DNA of 49,715 nt from a virus. The notes under the pieces were generated by a model that made no database searches, was not told the origin of the DNA, and was given only the letters and a program-made list of their open reading frames with translations. Below, in pieces: positions 8,976 to 19,100 of this stretch. How positions within the stretch are numbered: the first letter of the stretch is position 1; every line of letters starts with the position of its first letter. The stretch is from positions 1-49,715 of the IMG/VR virus record IMGVR_UViG_3300024520_003663. The stretch is one strand, 5' to 3'. A program made the position numbers and the translations under genes.

Positions 8976-9425
8976 ATGAAACATATATTAGAATTTAACG
9001 AGTTTAAAGGTAATCTTCTTAATGAAGCCACAAGTATTTCTACTTGGAAAGACGCTGAAATTATTGATTTGTTTAGACAGCTTACAGACAAGAAATCAAA
9101 CATATATAAAAGATTTGAGAAAGAGTTCAATAAAAGAAATTTAGATCAAGCACTTCTAGTAAAGGAAGATCTTAACGAAGCTCAGAAATATGATATCGAA
9201 GCAGCATTAAGAAAAATTCGTGAATTTAATAGGGGCAATTATAAACAATTTAAGTCTGGCGATATTGAAGAACTTTCTGCGGATATCCTAAAGGACCTAG
9301 GATTAAAGGTAACCGGTGGTAATGTTGATGAGGTTGCATACCACATTGGCGCCTCAATGGTTGGCAAAGATAAAATACCAGAAGACAGAGATTTAGTAAA
9401 AGAAATATACGCAATCGTAGCATAA
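8976..9425 (+). CDS. Capsid-targeted internal protein (CTS type), 149 aa
   Basis: The start is placed at ATG 8976 because the protein then begins MKHILEFNEFKGNLLNEA, which fits the recurrent capsid-targeting-like motif; an upstream in-frame ATG at 8925 overlaps the preceding gene and would bury it. L-N-E-A at about residues 15-18 fits the (L/I)-x-E cleavage pattern of T4-type prohead proteases. The mature part is charged and helical ('YDIEAALRKIREFNRGNYKQF') with a compact C-terminal region. I recognise no enzyme. It lies among tail genes, as internal-protein genes do elsewhere in this window. Confidence 0.6.
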   Translation: MKHILEFNEFKGNLLNEATSISTWKDAEIIDLFRQLTDKKSNIYKRFEKEFNKRNLDQALLVKEDLNEAQKYDIEAALRKIREFNRGNYKQFKSGDIEELSADILKDLGLKVTGGNVDEVAYHIGASMVGKDKIPEDRDLVKEIYAIVA

Positions 9426-9429
9426 AGAA

Positions 9430-9489
9430 ATGGGAGAAAATGCTAAAGATGCAAAGACATTGAAGAAAATTGAATCTCTATTCAACTAA
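9430..9489 (+). CDS. Possible 19-residue microprotein
   Basis: ATG four bases after the preceding stop opens a frame MGENAKDAKTLKKIESLFN ending at TAA 9487-9489, filling most of the gap before the next gene. The lysine-rich amphipathic composition and tight spacing are suggestive. At this length coding status cannot be shown from one sequence, and it may be a decayed end of the upstream gene. Confidence 0.3.
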   Translation: MGENAKDAKTLKKIESLFN

Positions 9490-9505
9490 AAGATAGATTA
9501 GATAA

Positions 9506-11623
9506 ATGGCAACGACTCCGCTAATAAGAACACCTCAAGCAGACGGTGGTACATTTTATACCTTCTCATCTGCTGCACGTGATCTTTCAAGAACTCTTAG
9601 CAATGAGAATTTAAGACTTGTGTTCTCTAAATTCGTTTGTCTTAATCTTCCAGATTTAGACAGACTGGATCCCAATAGCTTTAGTAGCAGACAGAACTAT
9701 ATGCAGTTTAATACTATCGACGGTAATATATTTGATGGTGGGCTAAAGGCAGATCCTAATGTTAACTTCACTGAAAGTTTACAAAACTATGCACTTAACT
9801 TAGAAGAAATAATTATAAGCGATAGTGATTACGACAATACGACTAATCATTCTGTTGCTGAAAGAGTATTTTTTAAGTGGTTAAAAGAAACTGGTGCAAT
9901 ACGATTTAGATCTGCTACAAATTTAGAGCAATCTGGAACTGTTACTGATCCTCTTTTTGTAGAAGAAGATGAAAGAACCTCAGGCAATGTACAATATCAA
10001 AGAGTAATTAAGTATATTGGAGATATTGATATTGTTAACAATGTAGATCGAGCAGGTGAAGCATACACTGAACTTTATATAAATGTACCTACAGAAGTAG
10101 GAAACACTCCAACTATATTATTTCAAGCTTTAGAAGATTCAAACTATCAGCCTGGACTAAAACTTCAAGGTGACGATGAATTCATACTTGGACGGAACGC
10201 TTCTAGCATTCACCCCCAAGGATTAAGTATAGATGCATTTTATGATTATGATAGTGCATTGCTAGGAACTGGGCCAGCTGGCTATACAGATCCTAATGCA
10301 AATTGGATGAACGAATCGACACCTCCAAGTACAACTGATTCTTATTTCACTGAACCTACTTCATTTATAGATCCTACGAACGTAGATATTCGTAAATACC
10401 CAGCAGATTATGGAAATCCAGCTGGATTTAGTAGTCCAGTAGCTTACAGAAGAAGTAGACTTGACGGTATTTCAGTTGACTTCAATCCTAATGATTATCA
10501 ACAAATCACAGAGAATCCAGAAATTAGTACTATTGCTCAATTTAACGGAACAGATCTTTCTGGTACATTTGAATTTAACTCAGTATTAGTTTACTACGAT
10601 GTTGTAGATTCAAGTGATTCTTCAAAGACAGCAACGAACTTATACGGAATTTTACTTTTAGATAACGTAACACCTACTACTGACGGTGGTTACTTCCAAA
10701 GATATCCGAAGTTTAAGCCAAATAAAATAACAGGACAGAACGGCAACTCTTATGGGTTTAAGATGAACCTAAGGTTTGATGCTTCACCTGGAAGTAACGG
10801 AATTGATACTATTGTCAATGATTACAATACCTTTTCTATGGGACTGTTTTCAGATGCAACTGCTCAGCTTCAAGAATCTGCTAAGATATTCCAAAGACAG
10901 CAGCTTGAAATTTCTGAATTAGAACAGAGAGTTCAGGGACTTGAAAACCAAGTAAGTGCGGTTAGTGAAAGTGCATTTTTACAAAGTCAGATTGATAATC
11001 TCCAAGTACAATTAAATCAAGCTAACCTTGCTTTTGCAGATGGTGCAACTTTACTTGATCTTATTGCTAAAAACGCAGACGAGATTCAAGATCTTGCAAA
11101 TGGAGAAGTTTCAATTAACTTGCAGTATAATACTGATGTGCTAAGACAAGGTCCTGGCATTATAGTAGACAAGACAGTTCCTAATCAAGTAACACTTTCA
11201 TTAGGCTCTCAAGAATACATTTTAATGTCATCATTCGATCTTAATGATATTGAAATCAATGCAGCTAATCCTCTTAACTTAAATGTTTCTCAACCACAAG
11301 CATTTATGGAACTTTTACCGTTCACTAATATGCTAAGACTTGAAACTTTAAATGAAGCAGGCGGTGACTTATTGCTTTATATAGATGATTCTGATATTCA
11401 ATGGAAAGAAGGTCAGACTGTAAGGTTTGCATTTACGGACGGTGTCAATATGGGAAGTAGAAACATTAGAATTTTTACAGATGCACAAAACCGTATGGGT
11501 GGTGGAGCGTATGGGTTCCAAGCAGCTGTAATTAGTAACGCAGAAATATCTTCAAATCCTCTCTTCGAATTAGTTTGTCTTGAGCAAGGAGTACTGAATT
11601 TTGCGTACGACATCATCAAGTAA
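9506..11623 (+). CDS. Virion structural protein with central coiled coil
   Basis: A 705-residue protein starting MATTPLIRTPQADGGTFYTF. The N-terminal ~450 residues are beta-rich and Asp/Asn/Ser-rich. Around 455-515 there is a heptad region ('ISELEQRVQGLENQVSAV', 'LQSQIDNLQVQLNQANLAF') typical of trimeric coiled coils. A beta C-terminal domain of ~170 residues ends 'LVCLEQGVLNFAYDIIK'. Architecture and location in the baseplate/tail-fibre block suggest a trimeric baseplate or fibre-attachment protein, comparable in place to T4 gp8-gp10, but I see no direct homology. Confidence 0.6.
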   Translation: MATTPLIRTPQADGGTFYTFSSAARDLSRTLSNENLRLVFSKFVCLNLPDLDRLDPNSFSSRQNYMQFNTIDGNIFDGGLKADPNVNFTESLQNYALNLEEIIISDSDYDNTTNHSVAERVFFKWLKETGAIRFRSATNLEQSGTVTDPLFVEEDERTSGNVQYQRVIKYIGDIDIVNNVDRAGEAYTELYINVPTEVGNTPTILFQALEDSNYQPGLKLQGDDEFILGRNASSIHPQGLSIDAFYDYDSALLGTGPAGYTDPNANWMNESTPPSTTDSYFTEPTSFIDPTNVDIRKYPADYGNPAGFSSPVAYRRSRLDGISVDFNPNDYQQITENPEISTIAQFNGTDLSGTFEFNSVLVYYDVVDSSDSSKTATNLYGILLLDNVTPTTDGGYFQRYPKFKPNKITGQNGNSYGFKMNLRFDASPGSNGIDTIVNDYNTFSMGLFSDATAQLQESAKIFQRQQLEISELEQRVQGLENQVSAVSESAFLQSQIDNLQVQLNQANLAFADGATLLDLIAKNADEIQDLANGEVSINLQYNTDVLRQGPGIIVDKTVPNQVTLSLGSQEYILMSSFDLNDIEINAANPLNLNVSQPQAFMELLPFTNMLRLETLNEAGGDLLLYIDDSDIQWKEGQTVRFAFTDGVNMGSRNIRIFTDAQNRMGGGAYGFQAAVISNAEISSNPLFELVCLEQGVLNFAYDIIK

Positions 11624-11656
11624 TCTTGACGTATTTTAAGAGTTCCTTTTCATACT

Positions 11657-11666
11657 GATATATAAA
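11657..11666 (+). promoter_or_regulatory. T4-late-type promoter box
   Basis: GATATATAAA in the 80-base gap before the 1279-residue virion gene, 37 bases from its ATG. It is identical to the boxes at 310, 33445 and 47822. Confidence 0.5.
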
Positions 11667-11668
11667 CC

Positions 11669-11685
11669 TGTGGTAGTATACCACA
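11669..11685 (+). other. Perfect 7-bp hairpin in late leader
   Basis: TGTGGTA and TACCACA flank a 3-base GTA spacer, directly after the late-type box and 18 bases before the ATG at 11704. It could be an operator-like inverted repeat or a 5' stem protecting the mRNA. No T-run follows, so it is not a terminator. Confidence 0.4.
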
Positions 11686-11703
11686 TTAGATTAAATATAT
11701 TAG

Positions 11704-14700
11704 ATGGCTGAACAAAATTCTCTTTCAACATTATTACCTGAACTACTTAGGCTCTTCAATAATTCTTTGGAGAGCTTCGAGAAAATCAATCAGGCTATAA
11801 CATCCAACCGTGATTCTGTCACTGTGGATCTGCAGGGTAGTGACGGAAATATCTCAAAAGTAACTATCCCAAGTTTTGGTTTCTTAAAGAATCAAATCGA
11901 TACATTACAGAGTAACATTAACGTTATAACAAATGTTGATGGTGCTGGTAGTTCAATAAGATTGGCAGATGGTACATTTAGAAAATTAGTATTGGCTAAA
12001 TTACCAGCAGAGGCGCAAGATCTTACAGCGTTAAACTCTGTAAATCAATTTGGCTTCAAGTCTAATTGGTTTTTTGAAAGTTTAATTAACCCTCTACTAT
12101 TCGTAACATTCGATGTGACTGGACAAGTTCCTATTGACACTGAAAGAGCTATCAATAAAAGATATATTTTAGAACTTAATACTCAAAGCAAAAAGAATTT
12201 CTTCAATAGCAATTATAAAGGAAGGTCAGATGTAGACTTTGACAAGTTCTTATCTGATTTAGTTGAGCGTAACATTTCTTATGTGTTAGATGAAGCTGTT
12301 ACTGATTTACCACCAAGGGAAAAGAGGTATAGCGGAAAGTTCAGCGTTACTCGTATATCTGAAACAGATTTTACCGAGGAAGTAAATGGAGTAACTCAAA
12401 CAACACAGAAAAAGTTATACAAGCTTAACAAGTTACTATATTCAGATGCAGAAGCGAACTTCTCAGATACGATCCAAATTAAAGTTGGAGATAGTCTTGA
12501 AGTAGTTTCAAATCCTGTAGATACACGATATACTGTACTTCAGGTTGATAGCAGTTCAAATACTGTTGTGCTTCAACTTGCTGAAGGATCTAAAGCAATT
12601 GGTATTGGTGCTGACGTATTAAAGATTGGAAGTAGTCTTAACGATCAGGTAGAAATTGAAACGACAGTTGGATTTGACGAATACTGTATGGTATTCATTA
12701 AGCCGATTGACCCAAACTCAAAAATGCCTGCGGTTAACTGGTCTCCAGGTGTAGCTTTCTATACTAACGAGCTTACAACCATTGACCAATTCGGAACTGA
12801 ACAAACACTTTCAAATTTTTATCAGACTCAGGCGGTTGACTTTGGTAGATTCTTATTATCATTTGCACAAGATAAACTACCAACTTCAAAAGAAGGTGTT
12901 ACTCCAAATGCCCCTACATTAGTTGCTGGTGATTTTAGTGTTAAGAACATCAATAAGCAAGTAACAGATTCAGATGCAATAGTTCAACTCCAAGATCTTA
13001 ATAACCAAAAGACTTCATTAGAATCTAAGCTAAAAGAACTTGACACTGCAATTAAGCAAAAGCGAACTCGCATTCAAACTACGAACTATGCAACTGAAGT
13101 TGAGCGTGATGCTGATAAGAATGAATTACAAGGATTAATAACCGATAGGTCTACTCAAGCTGAGCTATATGCTTCGGTCGTAAAAGAAATTGCAGCTAAG
13201 GCTTCAGATAACTCTGTCTCAAGTGTAACACCTAAATATAGAGTGAGAGGTTTCTTCCCAATGCCGGAAGAAAAATCTACACCTTCAACAGGAGTTCAAG
13301 ACTTAGTTAAATTTAAGACACGATTCAGATATCTTTCACAAGATGGTGCAGCTAATCCTGTAGATCAATTTTCATTCGGAGATGGCGTTGGCCAATCACA
13401 AGCAGCATTTTCTAACTGGGAAGTTATTGAAAGTGTAATAAGACCACGAGTTAAAAATAACTTGACTGGCCAGTACGAATGGGCAACTATAGATAATGAA
13501 GATGCAGACGCAGTCAACATTAACCAAGTAAATATCCCAATAAGAAAAGGAGAGATTGTAGAAATGCAAATCTTATCAGTTTCTGAAGCAGGTTGGCCAA
13601 GCAATCCATTGGAAAGTGCATGGTCTAATTCTGTTAGAATAACATTCCCGGCAGATTTAAGTTCAGATAGTGCTGTAGAATCAATCGTTTCTCAAAACAG
13701 AGAAGATTTAGCAAAAATTGCATTAGAAGAAGATCTTAATGCAAAAGGAATAGATCAACATTTAGCAAGTTCATTTACAGCAAATGAACAATACTTCGGG
13801 CATACTGCAGCCGCAATAGCTTCAGGGTTCCTGTCGGAAAATCAAACACCAATTGACTTATTTGCGAAACTTACTCAAATGCAAGGCCAACTTGATACGT
13901 TTAATGAAATACTCAGAAGAGCTCAAGGAAAGCTTAAAGTTACTCTTATTGATGATCAAGGAAATGTTATAAACCTAGTTAAAGATACACTTAATAGAGT
14001 ATTTGCTGGGTATTACTCTCAGGAAGTATCAACACTCGATGATCCAAGAGGAGCTATCGTATCTAAAACATTCTTTATAAGTCTTGAAAATGTAGAGCAA
14101 ACAACATTGCAACTTATTGCGAGAGTAACTGGCAATAGAGGTAGAATGGTTAAGCAATCTGAAAATCCTGGATTCTCTGTAGCAGAAGGTGGAAATGGAA
14201 CAGTAACTTTGCCAGGAACATATACTTGGCTTGATAACAGTGCTGCTTCTCAATCTAACTTAAGACCAACTTACTTAACTAACGATGGTGATTATAACCT
14301 ACAAAGAAAGTATGACTTAACTCCTATATTGCTTATTAACCCAGAAGTACAAAGTGCTTACGGACAAGATAAGTCATTGCCACCATTCCAATCTGCACAA
14401 AACAAAAATCAATTTATTTACAGTAGATTTAAAGATGTCTCAAGTGAAGAGGAATTTTACAACTATGTAAATCCAGAAATAGAATACGTTATCAATCTTG
14501 ATACTGCAGAGAACTTCTACGGAAGAACTGGCTTTTCTACTGTACAGACTGCTGGAGAGTTTGTATGGGGTGGAGGATTTGAAAATGACATCACTCCAAC
14601 GACAGCGGCAGTATTAGATGATTCTGTTATTGAGGTTCATATAGAACATCCAATTGTTGCAAAATATGAAGCGTTTAAAGCTGAATACGAACAGAAGACT

Positions 14701-15543
14701 GGTGACGGAATTACACTTGCACCTCCTCCAGCTTATCCATTTAATTGTACAAGCACTGGTAATAGTACTGCTGATGTATTATTTAGACAATCTAAATTCG
14801 CACCACTTAAATCTGATGATGTTCGTGGAAAGCAACAGAACATCTACCTAAATGAAAATTTAATAGCGATTTCTCAAATTGCAATTGATCCTACTTTAAA
14901 TTATCCAAGTTTTGGTAATCCTAATATGGAAACGCCTGATGGTTCTCCACAAGTATTTCAGCCAAGTCCTTCGTTGGCAGCAAACACAAACTTAATTAAT
15001 GTTGGTGTTGACTATGGACGTAATACCAAAAATAGCTTTGATACATTTGATCAATATCTACTAGGTAAACCATCTTGCGGTTCTTATCTATTCTTATCTA
15101 CTGAAGACCACGTAAACATTCAAGTTGATGGCGATGCAACAACTTCGTTTAAGCCTGTTCAATTCGGTAGTTCATCTGCGCTTACTGTTCCTTTGGTATT
15201 CCAATATAGAATGACAGACTATTTTGGTGATGGTAGTGGTGTACTTGGAGGACTTGGAAATGTTGGTGGTGATACTACTGGAGCAACTACAAACATTACA
15301 TATGCTAAGAGAGTTGGATTTGATGTTTATCCAAATAACTTAGATGTATTCCAATATGACATTGAAGTATTTTCAAAATATAGACCAGATGGTTTAAATA
15401 TTGACGTATTTCCAACAGCTACACTTGCACGTGGTCTTAATGACTTAGAACGAGTAGTTAGCACATTGGCACCATCGATAACTGAGACTGCTGTGAATCA
15501 GCAAGTAAGAGGAGAGCAAGGATTTACTAGAAGAAGTACCTGA
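11704..15543 (+). CDS. Very large virion protein (1279 aa)
   Basis: Begins MAEQNSLSTLLPELLRLFNN and has an N-terminal helical/coiled segment ('LESFEKINQAITSN', 'LKNQIDTLQSNINVIT'). A second coiled coil at about 435-500 contains 'LNNQKTSLESKLKELDTAI'. The remainder is long, beta-rich and Asn/Thr/Ser-rich, with a glycine-rich stretch near 1180 ('GDGSGVLGGLGNVGGD'). No catalytic motif was seen. Size and the dedicated late-type promoter suggest a major baseplate or tail-fibre component. Followed by two small capsid-targeted genes. Confidence 0.6.
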   Translation: MAEQNSLSTLLPELLRLFNNSLESFEKINQAITSNRDSVTVDLQGSDGNISKVTIPSFGFLKNQIDTLQSNINVITNVDGAGSSIRLADGTFRKLVLAKLPAEAQDLTALNSVNQFGFKSNWFFESLINPLLFVTFDVTGQVPIDTERAINKRYILELNTQSKKNFFNSNYKGRSDVDFDKFLSDLVERNISYVLDEAVTDLPPREKRYSGKFSVTRISETDFTEEVNGVTQTTQKKLYKLNKLLYSDAEANFSDTIQIKVGDSLEVVSNPVDTRYTVLQVDSSSNTVVLQLAEGSKAIGIGADVLKIGSSLNDQVEIETTVGFDEYCMVFIKPIDPNSKMPAVNWSPGVAFYTNELTTIDQFGTEQTLSNFYQTQAVDFGRFLLSFAQDKLPTSKEGVTPNAPTLVAGDFSVKNINKQVTDSDAIVQLQDLNNQKTSLESKLKELDTAIKQKRTRIQTTNYATEVERDADKNELQGLITDRSTQAELYASVVKEIAAKASDNSVSSVTPKYRVRGFFPMPEEKSTPSTGVQDLVKFKTRFRYLSQDGAANPVDQFSFGDGVGQSQAAFSNWEVIESVIRPRVKNNLTGQYEWATIDNEDADAVNINQVNIPIRKGEIVEMQILSVSEAGWPSNPLESAWSNSVRITFPADLSSDSAVESIVSQNREDLAKIALEEDLNAKGIDQHLASSFTANEQYFGHTAAAIASGFLSENQTPIDLFAKLTQMQGQLDTFNEILRRAQGKLKVTLIDDQGNVINLVKDTLNRVFAGYYSQEVSTLDDPRGAIVSKTFFISLENVEQTTLQLIARVTGNRGRMVKQSENPGFSVAEGGNGTVTLPGTYTWLDNSAASQSNLRPTYLTNDGDYNLQRKYDLTPILLINPEVQSAYGQDKSLPPFQSAQNKNQFIYSRFKDVSSEEEFYNYVNPEIEYVINLDTAENFYGRTGFSTVQTAGEFVWGGGFENDITPTTAAVLDDSVIEVHIEHPIVAKYEAFKAEYEQKTGDGITLAPPPAYPFNCTSTGNSTADVLFRQSKFAPLKSDDVRGKQQNIYLNENLIAISQIAIDPTLNYPSFGNPNMETPDGSPQVFQPSPSLAANTNLINVGVDYGRNTKNSFDTFDQYLLGKPSCGSYLFLSTEDHVNIQVDGDATTSFKPVQFGSSSALTVPLVFQYRMTDYFGDGSGVLGGLGNVGGDTTGATTNITYAKRVGFDVYPNNLDVFQYDIEVFSKYRPDGLNIDVFPTATLARGLNDLERVVSTLAPSITETAVNQQVRGEQGFTRRST

Positions 15544-15549
15544 TAAATA
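15542..15549 (+). promoter_or_regulatory. T4-late-type promoter box
   Basis: GATAAATA overlapping the stop of the 1279-residue gene, 30 bases before the ATG at 15580. The same octamer is at 16171 and 31896. Confidence 0.4.
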
Positions 15550-15579
15550 TTAAAAGCACCTCGTAAAATAAAGTAAAGC

Positions 15580-15906
15580 ATGAAACATATTAAAGCATTT
15601 GACGAATTTATAAGTGAGTCCTACTATTCATATTTAGGTGGGTCGACTCCGTATGATGATAAAGATATGAGAAAGACAGTAGTTGAGCCAAACCTTGGGA
15701 AACGGTACGATTCATATATCATGTTCAAGGACGATGATTACAATAAAATGAAAAGTAAGTTCGCTCCTAATACTGATGGTTGGAAAAAACTATATAGGTC
15801 AAGATCAAGTCAAGGTCAAGCTTTCATTTCACCCGACGGTAAAGTAATCAAAGCAGCTATTTTAGATGGTGGTGGGATTGTTGGTGCTATATACATTAAA
15901 AAGTAA
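15580..15906 (+). CDS. Capsid-targeted internal protein (CTS type), 108 aa
   Basis: Starts MKHIKAFDEFISESYYSY, a near-ideal copy of this genome's capsid-targeting-like motif; I-S-E-S at residues 11-14 is a candidate prohead-protease site. The remaining ~95 residues are Asp/Lys-rich with a compact beta-rich end ('GQAFISPDGKVIKAAILDGG', then 'YIKK'). Cleavage would leave a small basic/acidic protein inside the head. No family recognised. It is paired with another CTS gene three bases downstream. Confidence 0.65.
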   Translation: MKHIKAFDEFISESYYSYLGGSTPYDDKDMRKTVVEPNLGKRYDSYIMFKDDDYNKMKSKFAPNTDGWKKLYRSRSSQGQAFISPDGKVIKAAILDGGGIVGAIYIKK

Positions 15907-15909
15907 AAC

Positions 15910-16125
15910 ATGAAGGATATCAAATTATTTGAAGAATTCGTCGAAGAATCACAAGACGGATGGGGTTCTGATCCTAAAAAACCTAAGGCTATTGATAAAA
16001 TAGAGAACCGAATTTATAATGCAAAAGAAAGACTAGATAAGCTTGAATTGCAATGGGAAGCTGCGGTTGAAAAGCATCAAGGCAAATGGCAACCTAAATA
16101 CAACTTCGGAGATTTATTAGCATAA
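15910..16125 (+). CDS. Capsid-targeted internal peptide (CTS type), 71 aa
   Basis: Starts MKDIKLFEEFVEESQDGW; V-E-E-S at residues 11-14 is the presumed cleavage site. The mature part is a single charged helix ('IENRIYNAKERLDKLELQWEAAVEKH') and ends 'YNFGDLLA'. It resembles small T4 internal peptides or prohead-core pieces in size, but there is no sequence identity I can claim. It lies directly behind 15580-15906 and before a late-type promoter. Confidence 0.6.
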   Translation: MKDIKLFEEFVEESQDGWGSDPKKPKAIDKIENRIYNAKERLDKLELQWEAAVEKHQGKWQPKYNFGDLLA

Positions 16126-16170
16126 TAAAGCCAAAGTACTCATACATAATTTATTGTCATTGTCTTCTTA

Positions 16171-16178
16171 GATAAATA
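16171..16178 (+). promoter_or_regulatory. T4-late-type promoter box
   Basis: GATAAATA followed by TA, 16 bases before the ATG at 16195. It is bracketed by a 7-bp inverted repeat TTGTCTT (16160-16166) / AAGACAA (16184-16190). Confidence 0.5.
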
Positions 16179-16194
16179 TAAAAAAGACAACTAA

Positions 16195-19100
16195 ATGGCA
16201 GAAAGGCTTTTAGATAAAGCTTCGTTCAGTCTGGTTAGGACAAATCCAAAGCTTACTACTAATATTAAAGTTGTAACGAATGGAGACGATATCTTTTTAG
16301 AATCGTTTAGTGCTAACACTGAATTATCTTCATCTACGTTTAAATCGTTTAAGGTAGATGCAGCGTCTACTTATGATAAGGACATTTATCGATTCTATCA
16401 GAACGGTAATTTCCCAAAGGCATTGGCTTATGATGTCTATCAACAATTTAGAGATACATCTGTGCTATCTTCGTATAATTCTCAATACGAAATGTTCTAT
16501 ACTTCTGGGACAGAATCTATTAACTCTGAAGTCTATACAGAAAATATGGGAATGGTTGCACCACTATGGCTCAACGAACAAGTTCCAAATTACTTTGTAA
16601 TATTCAGACTTGACGACCCAGCTTCAGTAAACAACATTGACGCGCTGGAACCAACTGATGGTCAAAATGATGCACAGACTTCTGCTAAGTTTAGTAAGTT
16701 TGTACTTGAAAACTGTACAGCTATCAAAACATTCGATCTTACTGGAAATAGTAACATAGGAAAATATATTCGTAATTATAGAGAGCAGAATGATTTTCCA
16801 ATAGCACCGATTACTGCAACTTGGAGAAGAGATGAACCATTTCTGTGGAACGGCATCTCTTATAAGAATGGTGGATTTACTTCAAGTGGAAATTTTGCTT
16901 ATGATGATTTAGTAGGAAAAGATTCTACTATCATACAAGATGATTATTTCTTCACTCAAGGATTTCAGAGAAACGGTGTAATACTTGCTAATCTTCTAAA
17001 TATGCAATTCTTATTTAACGATAAGTACGCACCAGAATATTCTGTAAATCGATACTTTGGCCTATATGTAAATGAAGTAGAAGAAGGATCAATTGAACTT
17101 TCAGGTGAAGGATTTTACAAAAGCACAGAACCTGAACAAACGCCTAAGATAAAAACTGTAACAGAAGTTTCAGATGAACTTAATACTGAACTTGTATTAT
17201 CTAACGATAGAGGTATTATGATTTATGGAAAGGATCCACAGACAATAACTGGATATCCTACGTGGCAACGCGTCAATGAAGTAGAATCTATCTTCTATGT
17301 AAAAGATAAGCTTAATGAATTCCACACTATAAAGAAGGGTGGGAGATGGAATGAAGCAAATGATGAAGTTAGATTATTTGATAAAAAGATTGACATATCA
17401 TTGCTTACGGGTTATAAGAAGCCCGATTCGTTTGCATCTGCTACGATCATAGATCCATTAGCCAAAGCAACATCAAGCTTTAAAGTTCTAGGTGAAGTAA
17501 CAGCTGGGATAGCAATAACATTCTTTGATAGTGGAGTACAAGTTGGGCAAGTTGCCGCTAATACTACACTTACAAATGGTCCGGGAACATTCAGTGACTC
17601 ATTTTTTAATCCTACTGGAACCCCACAAGAAATAGCAATCGCTTTAACGAATGCAATCAATAATGGAATACCATCTGACGACAGATACTTTAAAGCAACG
17701 TATAATGATGACACAGTATATGTTCAGAGTCTTTTTGGTGGAAGTAGATTTAATAGACTATCGTTTGACATTGATTGGGTAAATTATCCAAACGCTCAAT
17801 TTGAAACTTACCCAGCTACAAGCGAAGCTACACCGTCAGCATCATTTGTTGGTGGTGGTGATAATAAAGGTGCTCAGCTTAAGGTAAAGAGTGGAGATGA
17901 GAGTAGATTTACAATGGGAAACTTTGTAAAGAGTAAAGGTGCATATGCTCAAATTGGAAATTATATACCATACTTAGAAGAACCTATCCTAGATCCTACT
18001 GGTAGAACAATTGGTTATCGAGGAGTAAACGATAATGTCGTAATTACTTTAGATGAAGGTAACATAGCTGTGACGAGTGCCGGTCAAGTTGCATTATATT
18101 CAGATTTCAGGGTTTCGTACGGTAGATTCTCAATGTTTCAAGTTAGGGATTTGGACTTTGATTTTTATAGCGATCTTTATAGTCAGAACGGTGAACTTCT
18201 TTATGAGGAGACTTATTATAATCAAACTATTCCAGGAAGTGAGCCGTTAGAATATATTGGAACTTCTACAAATCCTAACATTAGAGAGTTTTATGATGAA
18301 GGCGGGTTTGCTGAACTTATTGGTTTACTAAGAGAGGCACAGCCTGATGTGGAATTTGATTCTATCATAGCATCTGAATACGATAGACTAGAAGAAAACT
18401 TTTTAAAGGAACAAGCAGTAGCATCAAGAGTGATTCCTTACATTAATAAGTGGGGTTATTTAAAAGATGGTAAAGATACAAGAAATCATCCATATCGTCT
18501 TAATTTAAGTGAAGCATTTGCACAGAATAACTTTGCCCCATCTAAGTATGATCTTGGCCAAAGGCCATTGGGATTCTCTCACGAATGGTATTACTTATCT
18601 GAATTTCCACCGTACTTTGGACAGACTGCTATAGAAAATAGTTGGAGTTATTTTGAAAATGCCCCAACAGATTCTATTGAACCTGTGTCTTTCCCAAGTA
18701 CACCGTACATACCTGGTACATTTCAATCAATAACAAATAATTACTTTGATGAATACTTTATTGCAGACAGGTTTAATGTAGATAATCAAATTACTCTTAT
18801 TGATAGACAGTTAAGATACAGCAGATTAAGAGGAGGAGACAGCGAAAATTTCGCAGAAGGATTCCTAAGAGGTGTTAGAATAATTGCAAAGCAAAAAGCA
18901 CTTAGAAGCCAGAAAGCTAATTTTAATGCTAAGAAACTTTCTTATGTAAGAAATGGCAGCTTTAATGATTATAGATTCTCTGTTATGATGGTGCCAAATG
19001 AACCAGGAAAGCCTAAGACGCAAGTAAAGTTCATTAAGAATGAGAAGTGGAAAACTATTACAATGCTTGTCTTTTTAACTATAGATGAAGATTGTGTTAC

